Shown here: positions 22,956-33,700 of the stretch, in pieces
Position numbering within the stretch: position 1 is the stretch's first letter
Layout of the letters: the number at the start of each line of letters is the position of its first letter
Assembly: GCA_038184435.1 (NCBI GenBank)
Contig: CP116227.1
Span: 1,827,501-1,891,500, forward strand
Source: Nocardioides alkalitolerans
GTDB taxonomy: Bacteria; Actinomycetota; Actinomycetes; Propionibacteriales; Nocardioidaceae
Direction: 5' to 3'
DNA length: 64,000 nucleotides
Made by a program: the position numbers and the translations under genes
Notes under the pieces: generated by a model
The model's database searches: none
Told to the model about the DNA's origin: nothing
Seen by the model: only the letters and a program-made list of their open reading frames with translations

Positions 22956-23369
22956 ATGACCACGAGCCCCCTCAGTTCCCCGCCACCGGGCTGGCACGTC
23001 GTCGACGTGCCCCACTCCGACGAGGCCGCCCGGCGGACCTGCGACGTGGTGCGGGGCGCGCTCGAGGCGCTGCACCTGCCGACGCACGTGCTGAACGACG
23101 CGGTGATCGTCGCCGGCGAGCTCGTCATCAACGCCGTCGAGCACGGCTCCCCCGGCCCCGGTGACCAGATCGAGCTGGCCTGGAGTGTCGAGCCGTCGCA
23201 CGTCGTGCTCCGCGTGACGGACGGCGGCGCCGGCCCCGCCATCACCGTGCAGCCCGTCTCCGACGACGGCCTGCGCGGGCGCGGGCTCGCCATGGTCGCG
23301 GCCATCTGCGACGACTGGAGCGTCACCCGCAGCACCGGGACCACCGTCACCGCCCGGATCGCCCTGTGA
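22956..23369 (+). CDS. RsbW/SpoIIAB-like ATP-binding anti-sigma kinase
   Basis: A 137-residue HATPase_c domain protein. N box: ELVINAVEHG (E55, N59, H63). G1: DGGAG (89-93). G2: GLRGRGLAMV (105-114). In partner switching this kinase holds a sigma factor and phosphorylates the STAS protein. No sigma gene is adjacent, so the target is elsewhere or is not a sigma factor. Its TGA overlaps the phosphatase GTG by 4 bp. Confidence 0.88.
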   Translation: MTTSPLSSPPPGWHVVDVPHSDEAARRTCDVVRGALEALHLPTHVLNDAVIVAGELVINAVEHGSPGPGDQIELAWSVEPSHVVLRVTDGGAGPAITVQPVSDDGLRGRGLAMVAAICDDWSVTRSTGTTVTARIAL

Positions 23370-24688
23370 CCGACACCGGGAGCCGGGCCCACCTCGACGC
23401 GGACGAGCAGGCCACCCTGCTCCTCGAGCGGGAGGCCCTCCAGCAGCACCTGGGCGAGGTGCTCGGTGCCGTGCACCGACCCGCCCGGGCACTCGAGCTG
23501 ACCGTCGACACCTTCGTCGACCACGCGGTCGACTTCGCGCAGGTCGCCCTCCACAGCCACCAGGGGTGGATGTCGGTCGGCCGCACCCGTGGCCACGACC
23601 TGGTCGGCGAGCGCGACCGTCCCATCGGCCGCCGCCAGGCGGAGGCCGTGCGGGACGTGCTCTCCCGGCAGGCCCCCGAGCACTGGGTCCTGCCGCCCGA
23701 GACCCCCGAGCGCGAGCTCATGCTGACGCAGCTGCTGGGCGAGAGCCCGCTGGTGGCCCAGCTGACGGAGCTCGACGCCGCCTCCGTGCTGAGCCTCCCC
23801 CTGGTGGCGCGCGGACGGGGCATCGGGCTCCTCACCCTCGCCCGTGCCCGCGGTCGCGACCTCACCGCCGACGACGTGCTGTTCCTCGAGGACGTCGCCC
23901 AGCGGCTCGCCGTCGCCCTCGACGTGACCATCGTCGTGGCCGACAACCGGCACGCGGCGAGCACGCTGCGCACCGCGCTGCTCCCGCCGCCCCTGCCGGC
24001 GAGCGCCGGGCTCGACGTCGCGTCGTACAACCGCGTGGCGCAGGAGGAGGTGACCGTGGGGGGCGACTTCATCGACCTCCACGGCAGCGAGACCGACCTG
24101 ACCCTGCTGCTGGGTGACGCCGTCGGCAAGGGCGTCGGCGCGGCCGTCGCCGCGAAACGGATCCGCACCTCGGTGCGCACGGCGGCCCTCGTCGACCGCT
24201 CCCCCGACCGGGTGCTGACGCTCACCAACCAGGTGCTGGTGCACGAGGCCGAGTCGCCCGTCGAGAGCTTCGCGACCGCTGTCTGCGCCCGCCTGCGGCG
24301 CCAGGACGACGGCGCGTTCGAGGTGACGTTGTGCAACGCCGGCCACCCGCCGCCGATCATCCTGCGACGCGAGGGCACGTTGGAGTACGTCGAGTCCCAC
24401 GGTCCCGCCCTCGGCATCTTCGAGGACGCCGAGTTCGGCTGGTCGGTGCACCGGCTCGAGCCGGGTGACACCCTGATCTGCTACACCGACGGGATCACCG
24501 AGGCGCGCGGACGGGTCGACATGTTCGGCGAGGACGGCATCGCCACGGCGCTGGCCGGGCTCGGTGGCGCCCCCAGCAGCGCGGTCGTCGAGCGCTTGGC
24601 AATGAGCGTCTCGTCCTTCCTCGGACCCGATTCCTCGGACCGTGACGACGCCGCGATCATCGCGCTGCAGCCGTCCGCGTCGGCCTGA
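23366..24688 (+). CDS. GAF-SpoIIE (PP2C) serine phosphatase
   Basis: A 440-residue protein with a GAF-like sensor domain (about 30-190) and a C-terminal SpoIIE/RsbU PP2C phosphatase (about 200-438). Metal-binding acids are visible in VGGDFIDL (D234), LLGDAVGKG (D251), CYTDGITEAR and the final DRDDAAII. It should dephosphorylate the STAS protein and so release the anti-sigma factor's partner. The 4-bp overlap with the HATPase gene argues for coupled translation. The ligand of the GAF domain is unknown. Confidence 0.9.
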   Translation: MTDTGSRAHLDADEQATLLLEREALQQHLGEVLGAVHRPARALELTVDTFVDHAVDFAQVALHSHQGWMSVGRTRGHDLVGERDRPIGRRQAEAVRDVLSRQAPEHWVLPPETPERELMLTQLLGESPLVAQLTELDAASVLSLPLVARGRGIGLLTLARARGRDLTADDVLFLEDVAQRLAVALDVTIVVADNRHAASTLRTALLPPPLPASAGLDVASYNRVAQEEVTVGGDFIDLHGSETDLTLLLGDAVGKGVGAAVAAKRIRTSVRTAALVDRSPDRVLTLTNQVLVHEAESPVESFATAVCARLRRQDDGAFEVTLCNAGHPPPIILRREGTLEYVESHGPALGIFEDAEFGWSVHRLEPGDTLICYTDGITEARGRVDMFGEDGIATALAGLGGAPSSAVVERLAMSVSSFLGPDSSDRDDAAIIALQPSASA

Positions 24689-24711
24689 GCGGTCCCGACC
24701 CGACCCCGCCG

Positions 24712-25704
24712 ATGGTCGAGACCGCCGTGCAGGACCGGTACTGGGACCGTGTCGTCCACAACGACGGGGCCGGCGCCCGGGCCGTCGTCGACGCCGTCCT
24801 CGCCGGTGGCACGTCGCTGTCCGGCGTCCTCACCGACCTCGTCGGTGACGCCCAGCGGCGCGTCGGCTCGCTCTGGGCCGCCGACGAGTGGACCGTCGCC
24901 CGGGAGCACGCCGCCACCGCGGTCAACGAGCAGGTCGTGCACCACCTGCGCCGACGAACGCGCTCGCTCCGCGACGCCTCGGCCGCCCGTACGGCGCGGG
25001 GGACGGCCCCCCTGCTCGTCGTGTGCGCCGAGCGGGAGTGGCACGCCCTGCCGGCCCTCATGCTCACGGCTCGTCTCGAGCACGAGGGTCACCTGGTGAC
25101 CTACCTGGGCGCGGACGTCTCCACGCTCGCGCTGCAGCGCGCCATCGCCGACCACGAGCCGCGGGTCACGTTGGTGAGCGCCTCGCTGGCGTCGTCGCTG
25201 GTGTTCGCCCGGCGCCACGTGGAGACGGCCACCGCCTCCGGCGTTCCCGTCGTGGTCGGCGGCGCCGCCTTCGACCCCGCCGGGCTGCGGGCCCGCCGCA
25301 TCGGGGCCACGGCGCAGGCCCTCGACCCCGCGGACGTCGGGGCCCTGCTCGACACCCTCCCGCGACGGGTGCCCGCCGTGGCACCGCTCCGCAGCGAGGC
25401 CGCACGGGAGGCCTTCGCGCTGCTGGCGGGCCTCGGGATGCACGCCGACGTGGTGGGCCGGCGGGTCGCGCGGCACGGGGGTTCCGGCACCACCGCCGTG
25501 CTCGACCAGGTGCCCCACGTGCTGGGCGCCCTCGCCGCCGCCCTCCTCACCGACGACGCCAGCATCCTCGTCGAGGCGCGCGCGTGGCTCGACGACATCG
25601 CCCGGGCCCGTCGGGTCGACCGCGCCCTCATCCGGGAGCTGTGGAGCTCCGTCGCGTCGGAGCTGCGCGACTACCCGCTGACCAGCACCGCACTGGCGGC
25701 CTGA
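24712..25704 (+). CDS. Cobalamin-binding domain protein, CarH-like photosensor module
   Basis: A 330-residue protein. Residues 20-85 are a helical cap with the motif W-x9-EH (W55, E65, H66) found in CarH-type adenosylcobalamin photoreceptors. Residues 98-215 are a Rossmann-like B12 domain with EWH (H111) in the place of the E-x-H lower-ligand motif, VSASL and VVGGAAF. Unlike CarH there is no MerR DNA-binding domain; the C-terminal 110 residues form an extra helical domain (DDASILVEARAWLDDIARARRV). It starts 23 bp after the phosphatase, so it belongs to the same operon and may feed a light or B12 signal into it. Confidence 0.82.
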   Translation: MVETAVQDRYWDRVVHNDGAGARAVVDAVLAGGTSLSGVLTDLVGDAQRRVGSLWAADEWTVAREHAATAVNEQVVHHLRRRTRSLRDASAARTARGTAPLLVVCAEREWHALPALMLTARLEHEGHLVTYLGADVSTLALQRAIADHEPRVTLVSASLASSLVFARRHVETATASGVPVVVGGAAFDPAGLRARRIGATAQALDPADVGALLDTLPRRVPAVAPLRSEAAREAFALLAGLGMHADVVGRRVARHGGSGTTAVLDQVPHVLGALAAALLTDDASILVEARAWLDDIARARRVDRALIRELWSSVASELRDYPLTSTALAA

Positions 25705-25757
25705 AGGAGCAGGGCTCGCCCTCGGGGCGCGCGCCGGCGGGGTCGCCGCCTGAAGGG

Positions 25758-25831
25758 TGCCCCCGGTGGGACTCGAACCCACAACACGCCGGGTTTAAGC
25801 CGGCTTCCTCTGCCGGTTGGGACACGGGGGC
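25758..25831 (-). tRNA. tRNA with anticodon UAA (Leu by anticodon), class I variable loop
   Basis: A 74-nt cloverleaf: acceptor GCCCCCG/CGGGGGC with A73, D arm with a GG loop, anticodon stem GCCGG/CCGGC around loop CTTAAAC (anticodon TAA), variable loop of only 5 nt (GTGTT), T arm GTGGG-TTCGAGT-CCCAC. No CCA is encoded. Anticodon UAA reads the Leu codon UUA, but bacterial tRNA-Leu normally has a long variable arm, which is absent. Convergent to the B12 gene, upstream of def on the minus strand by 16 bp in the opposite order of transcription (def ends beyond it). Confidence 0.8.
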
Positions 25832-25847
25832 CGGACGGAGCGCGACC

Positions 25848-26432
25848 CTACAGGTAGGTCTTGCGCTGGTAGATCGCGTGGGCGCCGGCGACCTTGTCGA
25901 GGAAGAGGAACCCGTCGCAGTGGTCGATCTCGTGCTGCAGGGCGCGCGCCTCGAAGGCGTTGGCGGTGACCTCGACCTCCTCGCCGGTGCCGGGGAGCTG
26001 GCCGCGCACGACGATGCGCGAGGGCCGCTTGACGTCGCCGGTCAGGTCGGGGACCGACATGCAGCCCTCCCGGGCCTTCTCGTTGCGGCTCGAGGTCACG
26101 ACCTCGGCGTTGCACAGCACGAAGGTGCCGTGGTGGTCGCGGGTCTTGGGGTGCTCGGACACGTCGACGCAGAAGACCTTCACGCCGACACCGACCTGGG
26201 GCGCGGCCAGGCCGACGCACCCCGGGCTCACGCGCATGGTGGCGACGAGGTCGGCGGCGAGCTGCACGGTCTCGGGCGCGGTGGGATCGACGCGCTCGCC
26301 GTCGGTTGACAGGACGGCGGCCGGCGCGCGCACGACGTCAAGCACCCGGCCCTCGACGCCGAGCTCGGTCTCGCTCCAGCCCGCGACCCGGGCGTCGACC
26401 TGGTGCGCGGCGCCCTCGGGGGTCTGGCTCAC
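25848..26432 (-). CDS. def: Peptide deformylase
   Basis: A 194-residue metalloenzyme that removes the formyl group from nascent chains. Motif 1 GCVGLAAPQV (71-80), motif 2 EGCMS (122-126, metal Cys) and motif 3 QHEIDH (166-171, metal His pair and catalytic Glu) are all intact. Its start overlaps the ACT-domain gene stop by 4 bp. The tRNA gene follows closely on the same strand. Confidence 0.95.
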   Translation of the reverse strand: MSQTPEGAAHQVDARVAGWSETELGVEGRVLDVVRAPAAVLSTDGERVDPTAPETVQLAADLVATMRVSPGCVGLAAPQVGVGVKVFCVDVSEHPKTRDHHGTFVLCNAEVVTSSRNEKAREGCMSVPDLTGDVKRPSRIVVRGQLPGTGEEVEVTANAFEARALQHEIDHCDGFLFLDKVAGAHAIYQRKTYL

Positions 26433-26947
26433 AGCTCGTCGGCCTCCGCGGCGCGCAGGGTGACACCGACGCCGAGGCGGGCGGCCTCCTCCGTCAGCGC
26501 GGTGCGCAGGGCCTCGACGTCGACCCCCGCGGGGAGGTCGACCTCGGCCAGCAGGACGTAGAGGTCCCCCGAGAGCCGGGTCGTGAGGTCGGTGACGTTG
26601 CCGCCGACGCCGGCGACGACGGCCACCACGCCGGACACGATGCCGGGACGGTCGCCCCCGTGGACGGTCAGCACGTGCGGCGCGCCGCCCGCACCGGCCG
26701 CGTGCTCGCCCGACACCTCGCGCACCGTGACGGTCAGCGAGCCGTCCTCCGCGAGGGGCGCGAGCGCGTCGGAGATCCGGCCCTCGGTCGCGCCACCGGC
26801 GCAGATGAGCGTCATCGCGAAGTGGCCGCGGAGCAGGGTCATCGAGGTGTCCTCGATGTTGAGCCCGAGGTCGGCGAGGACCGCCGTGGCCTGGGCGATG
26901 ATGCCGGGACGGTCGTGGCCGAGGACGGTGATGGCGTGCTGTGTCAC
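26429..26947 (-). CDS. Tandem ACT-domain protein (GcvR-like)
   Basis: A 172-residue protein made of two ACT domains: ITVLGHDRPGIIAQATAVLADLGLNIEDTSMTLLRGHF and LTVHGGDRPGIVSGVVAVVAGVGGNVTDLTTRLSGDLYVL. ACT domains bind amino acids; the tandem form resembles the glycine cleavage regulator GcvR. GAGAGGA precedes the GTG start. It is co-translated with def by a 4-bp overlap. Its ligand is unknown. Confidence 0.88.
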   Translation of the reverse strand: MTQHAITVLGHDRPGIIAQATAVLADLGLNIEDTSMTLLRGHFAMTLICAGGATEGRISDALAPLAEDGSLTVTVREVSGEHAAGAGGAPHVLTVHGGDRPGIVSGVVAVVAGVGGNVTDLTTRLSGDLYVLLAEVDLPAGVDVEALRTALTEEAARLGVGVTLRAAEADEL

Positions 26948-27008
26948 CGCGGCATCCTCTCAGTCCGGGACGGCACCCGCACGTCGGGCCCCTTCGTCCG
27001 TCCCGCCG

Positions 27009-27920
27009 TCAGTCGACGAGCGACGCGGCGATCCCGTCGAGGATGTCGGCCACCGACAGCGTGAGCTCGTCGACGCCCGCGCGCTCGAGCACCCGGTCGA
27101 GGATGAGCGCCCCGGCACCGATGACGTCGGCCCGCCCGGGGTGCACGTGACCGAGCCCCCGCCGCTCCTCGACCGTGAGGGCCAGCAGCCGCTCGACCTC
27201 GGCCCGCACGGCGTTCCGCGGTACGACCGCCTGGTCCAGCAGCACCGGGTCGAACGCTGGCAGGCCGAGCGCCCCGGCCCCCACGGTCAGGGCCGTGCCG
27301 GCCACGCAGACGACCTGGGCGACGCCGGCGACGTCGACCGGGCTCGCGTCCAGCGCCGCATCGACGTCGGCGAGGAGCCGGTCCACCTCGGCGCCGGTCG
27401 GCGGGTCGCCGTCGAGGTGACGCTCGTGCAGCCGCACCGACCCGACGTCCATCGAGTGCGCCCCCGACGGGACGAGCACGCCGTCGGCACCGCGGTCGCC
27501 GCGCACCAGCTCCGTGGACCCCCCGCCGATGTCGACGACGAGGACCGGGAGCCGGGGGGCGTGACGCAGGTGGGCCACCGCACCACCGAACGACAGCGCG
27601 GCCTCCTCGGCGCCGCTCAGCACCTCGGGCTCGACCCCGAGGCGCTCCAGCACCCCGGCGCGGAACACGTCGGCGTTGGAGGCGTCGCGGGTGGCCGAGG
27701 TGGCGCAGAACCGGAGGCGCTCGACGTCGTGGGCGGCGATGATCGCGGCGTACTCGTCGAGCGCCGCGAAGGCCCGCTGCACGGCGGCGTCGTCGAGCCG
27801 CCCGGTGCGGTCTACGCCCTCGCCGAGCCGCACCATCCGCGACGTGCGCACCACCGCGTGGGGCGGGGTGCCGACGAAGAGCTTGATGGTGTTGGTGCCG
27901 CAGTCGATCGCGGCGATCAC
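27009..27920 (-). CDS. ppx: Exopolyphosphatase / pppGpp phosphohydrolase family protein
   Basis: A 303-residue ASKHA-fold protein: phosphate-1 loop AAIDCGTNTIKLFV and phosphate-2 loop VVDIGGGSTELVRGD. It corresponds to the short actinobacterial Ppx/GppA proteins with only the catalytic core, hydrolysing polyphosphate or pppGpp. GTG 27920 overlaps the DUF501 stop by 4 bp. Order eno-ftsB-DUF501-ppx is conserved in actinobacteria. Confidence 0.92.
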   Translation of the reverse strand: MIAAIDCGTNTIKLFVGTPPHAVVRTSRMVRLGEGVDRTGRLDDAAVQRAFAALDEYAAIIAAHDVERLRFCATSATRDASNADVFRAGVLERLGVEPEVLSGAEEAALSFGGAVAHLRHAPRLPVLVVDIGGGSTELVRGDRGADGVLVPSGAHSMDVGSVRLHERHLDGDPPTGAEVDRLLADVDAALDASPVDVAGVAQVVCVAGTALTVGAGALGLPAFDPVLLDQAVVPRNAVRAEVERLLALTVEERRGLGHVHPGRADVIGAGALILDRVLERAGVDELTLSVADILDGIAASLVD

Positions 27921-28450
27921 GCGTCGTCCCGCGGCTCGGTGGCGTCGGCCCCGGGCGCGACGCACGGGCCGGAGGCCCACCAGTCGCCGAGCTCGTCGAG
28001 CACCTCGTCGCCGAGCGGGTTGACGCCGCGGCCCTGGGCCAGCGACTGGCCCGCGAGCACGTGGAGGCACTTGACGCGGTCGGGCATGCCGCCGGCCGAG
28101 ATGCCGGCGATCTCCGGCACGCCGCCGACCTGCGGCTCGAGCTCGGCGCGGGCGGCGAGGTAGCGCTCGTGGGCGGCGCGGTACGCCGCGGCCAGCTCCT
28201 CGTCGTCGCCGAGGCGCGCCTGCATCTCCTTCATGGTGCCGCCGCCCTCGAGCGTGCCGATGCGGGAGGCGGCGCGGGGGCACGTCAGGTAGTACGTCGT
28301 GGGGAACGGCGTGCCGTTGGGCAACCGCGGCAACGTGGTCACCACGTCGGGGTTGCCGCACGGGCAGCGGTGCCCGATGCCCGCGATGCCCCGCGGCTCC
28401 CGCCCCAGCTGGGCGGCGATGGCGGCGCGGTCGGCGTCGGAGACGCTCAC
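27917..28450 (-). CDS. DUF501 domain protein
   Basis: A 177-residue protein of unknown function with GIGHRCPCGNPDVVTTLPRLPNGTPFPTTYYLTCPRA and a later KCLHVLAGQSLAQGRGVNPLGDEVLDEL. Conserved cysteines (CPCG, TCP, KCLH) may bind metal. The GTG start and the stop each overlap neighbours by 4 bp, so ftsB, this gene and ppx are tightly coupled. Confidence 0.9.
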   Translation of the reverse strand: MSVSDADRAAIAAQLGREPRGIAGIGHRCPCGNPDVVTTLPRLPNGTPFPTTYYLTCPRAASRIGTLEGGGTMKEMQARLGDDEELAAAYRAAHERYLAARAELEPQVGGVPEIAGISAGGMPDRVKCLHVLAGQSLAQGRGVNPLGDEVLDELGDWWASGPCVAPGADATEPRDDA

Positions 28451-29070
28451 TCGGTTCCTTCCTCGGTCTGCTCCGGCGGCGGGACGATCTCGTCCGCCGG
28501 CTGCTGCTCGGCCTCCTCCTCGGCGGCGGCCTCCGGGTCGCCCGCGGCCTCCACCGAGTCCCACGCGGTGTCCCACCACGCGGGCGGGACCTCCTCGTCG
28601 GGGGGCGCCACCACGGGCTCCGAGAGGCTGGCGTCGTCCCCGCCGAGCGGCTCGCCGTCCCGGCCGATCACCACGTAGGACGTCTCGCCGGGGTTCACGT
28701 AGTCGAGCCGCTCGCGAGCCTGCTGCGCGACGTACCCGTCGTCGTCCCAGCGGCGCGCCTCGCGCTCGTACGCCTCGATGTTGGCGCTCTTCTCCTCGAT
28801 CTGCGCCCGCAGGTCCTCGAGGTGGGCGCGCTGCGTCAGGTAGGCGCGCAACGACGACGCGTAGGAGACGGTGAGCACCGCCAGCACGAGCACGAGGATC
28901 GCGGCCCGGCCGGTGAAGCGGGGGCGCGGGCGGCCGGCGCCGCCGGCGCGGGCCGTCGACGGACGTCCGCCGGGCGGGGTGCTGCCCCGGCCGCCCGCGC
29001 GGGCGCGGCCCGGCCCCGTCCCGGCCCGGGGACCGGAACCGCGGGTGGTGCGACGACGCTCGTCGGCCAC
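28447..29070 (-). CDS. FtsB/DivIC-type septum formation initiator
   Basis: A 207-residue bitopic protein: a basic, disordered Arg/Gly/Pro-rich cytoplasmic N-terminus (about 1-52), one membrane helix (AAILVLVLAVLTVSYASSL), a coiled coil (LTQRAHLEDLRAQIEEKSANIEAYEREARRWDDDGYVAQQARERLDYVNPGE) and an acidic Pro-rich tail. The coil followed by YVxxxARExLxxVxPGE is the DivIC/FtsB signature; it links divisome components FtsL and FtsQ. GTG 29070 is chosen because GAGGAG lies 8 nt upstream; longer readings lack a ribosome site and cross a repeat. Confidence 0.88.
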   Translation of the reverse strand: MADERRRTTRGSGPRAGTGPGRARAGGRGSTPPGGRPSTARAGGAGRPRPRFTGRAAILVLVLAVLTVSYASSLRAYLTQRAHLEDLRAQIEEKSANIEAYEREARRWDDDGYVAQQARERLDYVNPGETSYVVIGRDGEPLGGDDASLSEPVVAPPDEEVPPAWWDTAWDSVEAAGDPEAAAEEEAEQQPADEIVPPPEQTEEGTE

Positions 29071-29110
29071 GGCTCTGCTCCTCTCGGGCGCGGGACGGGG
29101 TGGGCGGGGC

Positions 29111-29160
29111 ACTGCTGGGTGCTGCTGGGTTCTGCTGGGTTCTGCTCGGTGCTGCGGTGG
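29111..29160. repeat. Decameric tandem repeat between eno and ftsB
   Basis: Five 10-bp units with consensus NCTGCTGGGT; the first three differ only in the first base, the last two are degenerate. It fills half of the 91-bp gap, directly after the eno stop codon. Confidence 0.85.
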
Positions 29161-29161
29161 G

Positions 29162-30439
<1,278 letters not shown>

Positions 30440-30737
30440 GTTGCTCCTGGGACGGGGGTACGCCGCGTGTCGGCGTACGACGGGCCGGACGGTGGCCACC
30501 GGGGTTGGCCCGGGCGACCGCCGGTCAGCCTAACGAAGCCGCGACCTCCGCGAGGCCAGGCGTGCCGCAGCGCGCCGTGCGGTGTCGCCGAGCGTTCACC
30601 CAGCGGCCACCGCGGGGCATCCCGAGCGTCGTCGGACGCACCGGCGGGTGACCCGAAGATGCGCGCGGGACGGCGCGACCTGCGCCGGACCCGCCCCGTC
30701 GCCCTGTCGTCACGCCGACCCCCGAAAGGGAACCCGC
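30440..30737 (+). other. 298-bp divergent intergenic region
   Basis: No gene is seen. It must hold the eno promoter (minus) and that of the phytase-like gene (plus). The only distinct signal is the PHO-box-like repeat at 30594; AAAGGGA at 30725-30731 is the downstream ribosome site. Confidence 0.5.
30594..30615 (+). promoter_or_regulatory. Candidate PHO box (PhoP direct repeat)
   Basis: GTTCACCCAGC is followed directly by GGCCACCGCGG: two 11-nt units, the first with a perfect GTTCACC and the second 5 of 7. This matches the layout of Streptomyces-type PhoP sites, 120 bp before a phytase-family gene. Confidence 0.45.
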
Positions 30738-33700
30738 ATGTCCCTCCGGACCGTCCGCCGCTCCGTCGGCGCCACCGTCACCCTGGCCCTGGGCGCCGCC
30801 GTCCTCGCCGGCGTCGAGCTGGGCTCCCCCGGTCTCGCCGCGGCCGCCGTGCGCGGCCCGGTCGCCCCGCTGGCTGCCGCCGCCCCCACGGCGCCGGTGG
30901 ACGGCGCCACCTACTTCGACCGCACCGCGACGTACCCCGTCTACCTCAACCGGCCGTACGGCGAGCCCGTCGCGACCGAGACGGTCGCCGAGATCTCCGA
31001 CGTCTCCGACGACGGCCGCACGCTCTACTACACCGACGCAGCCGGCCAGCGGGTCGGCGTGCTCGACATCTCCGACCCCGCCGCGCCCGTGGGCCGGGGG
31101 ACGCTCGACCTCACGCGCTACTTCGACGCCGGCACCCCCGTGCAGCCGACCTCGGTCGCGGTCGTCGGCGACCACCTGCTCGCCGTCGTGGACACGAGCA
31201 CGTCGTTCACGGCCCCCTCGGGTGCGCTCCTCGCCGTGCGCACGAGCGACGGGAGCCTCGTCCACCGCATCGACCTGGGCGGCCAGCCCGACTCCATCGC
31301 CATCAGCGCCGACGGCGCGTGGGCCGCGATCGCCATGGAGAACCAGCGGGACGAGGACGCCAACGGCGCCGCCCTGCCGCAGGCCCCGGCCGGCTTCCTC
31401 CAGACCGTCGCCCTGGGCGGCGACCCGTCGACGTGGACGGCCCGCCCGGTCCCGTTCACCAACCCCGACGGCAGCGCCCTGGCGGCCTTCGCCGCGGCCG
31501 GCATCGACACCCCCGTCGACCCCGAGCCGGAGTACGTCGCGGTCAACGCCGACGGCAAGGTCGCGGTCACCCTGCAGGAGAACAACGGCGTCGTCGTGGT
31601 CGACCTGCCCACCGGCACGATCGAGAACGTCTTCTCCGCGGGCAACGCCCGGGTCAGCGGCATCGACACCACCTCCGACGGGGTCTTCAACCCGACGGGG
31701 TCGCTCGACAAGCCGCGCGAGCCCGACGCGATCGCCTGGGTCGGCGACGGGCTCGTCGCGACCGCCAACGAGGGCGACTGGAAGGGCGGCACGCGCGGCT
31801 GGACGGTCTTCGACGCCACCAGCGGCGACGTCGTCTGGGACGCGGGCAACAGCTTCGAGCAGATCGCCGTGCGCCACGGCCTGTTCAACGACGCCCGCGC
31901 GAAGGCGTCGTCGAAGGGCACCGAGCCGGAGGGCCTCGCGTTCGCCGAGGTCGGGGGCACGCCGTACGCGTTCGTCGGCTCCGAGCGCAGCAACTTCGTC
32001 GCGGTCTACGACATGACCGACCCGCGGAACCCGGTCTTCCGCCAGGTGCTGCCCGCCACGAACGGACCGGAGGGCATCCTGCCGATCCCGGGACGCGACC
32101 TGCTCGCCGTGTCGTCGGAGACCGACAACGCCGCCGCGGGGGTGCGCGCCAGCGTGAGCCTCTTCGAGCTGGGCGCCGACGCGCCGTTCTTCCCGTCGAT
32201 CGTGGCGGGCGACGTGCCGGGCAGCGACCCGGCGCAGCCGATCGGGTGGGGCGCGCTCAGCGCCCTCAGCGCCGACCCCACGAACCCGGACGTCCTCTAC
32301 GCAGCGAGCGACTCGGCGTACAAGCCCGGTCGCGTCTACACGGTCGACGTGTCCGGCACCCCGGCGGAGATCACCTCCGTCGTCGATGTGCGGAGCTCCG
32401 CGGGCACGCCCCAGAACCTCGACATCGAGGGGCTCGCGGCACGCCCCGAGGGCGGGTTCTGGCTGGCCAGCGAGGGCGCCACCGGGCCCGCCAACTCGCT
32501 GGTGCGGATCGACGCCCAGGGCGTCGTGCAGCAGACGGTGAGCCTGCCCGCCGACGTCACCGCGGGGCTCAAGAACTGGGGCCTCGAGGGCGTCTCGATC
32601 GCCCAGGGCTTCGCGAACGAGACCCTGTACGTCGCGCTCCAGCGCCCGCTGGGCACCGGCGTCAGCGGGGCGACGCCGGAGGCCACCACGCGGATCGGCC
32701 GCTACGACACGGTGACCGGCGAGTGGACCTGGTTCGGCTACACGCTCGAGCAGACGAGCACGAGCGGCGACTGGGTCGGCCTGTCGGAGATCGTGACCGT
32801 CGACGCCGACACCGTCGCCGTCATCGAGCGGGACAAGCTCAACGGCCCGAACGCCCGGATCAAGCGCGTCTACACGGTCGACCTGCCGGCCGGCACCCCC
32901 GGCACGGTCACGCCGGTGGAGAAGGAGCTGGCGGTCGACGTGCTGCCCGTCCTCACCGAGCAGCACGGCTGGACGCAGGAGAAGCTCGAGGGCCTCACCA
33001 TCGCCGCCGACGGCGAGGTGTACGCGGTCACCGACAACGACGGCCTCAAGGACGCCACGGGCGAGACCCAGCTCATGCGCCTCGGCCGCGCGCTCGACAC
33101 CGAGCTGGCCACCACGACGACCATGCTCGCGGCGCAGCAGACCGGGGCGGGCGCCGTACGCCTCTCCGCCACGGTCACCGGTGGCAGCGCCGCCGGCGAG
33201 GTCGAGTTCCTCGAGGACGACACCGTCGTCGGCACCGTGCCGGTGACCGCGGGCGCCGCGACGCTCGACCTGACCGGCGTGGCGCTCGGCCCGCACTCCT
33301 ACACGGCCCGGTTCGTGCCGGCGGCCTCCTCGGGCCTCGCGGCGTCGACCTCCGACCTCGGCACCGTGACCGTCACGACCACCACCACGACGACCCTCAC
33401 GGCCGCCGCGCTCAACCGCGACGTCGCGAACCTCACCGTCGTCGTCGCCCCGGCGGCGGCCACCCCGGTCACCGGGCGGGTCGTCGTGCGCCAGGGCGAG
33501 ACCGAGGTCGCCTCCGCCGACCTGGTCGACGGACGGGCCAGCCTCCAGGCCGCGCTGCCGCCCGGCCGCCACACCCTGATGGCGACCTACGTCCCGGCGG
33601 AGGGCGCGCACGCCGCCGGCTCCTCGTCGACCTCCACGGACGTCACCGTGCTCACGTCGTCGACGACGCTCCTCACCGCGGTGTCCTCCGGCGCCGGCCG

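Noticed and set aside
25758..25831. tRNA gene as a prophage or island attachment site
   Set aside because: No integrase, no direct repeat of the tRNA 3' end and only housekeeping genes lie around it.
29111..29160. Decamer repeat as a CRISPR array
   Set aside because: Units are only 10 bp, contiguous and without spacers; no cas genes are near.
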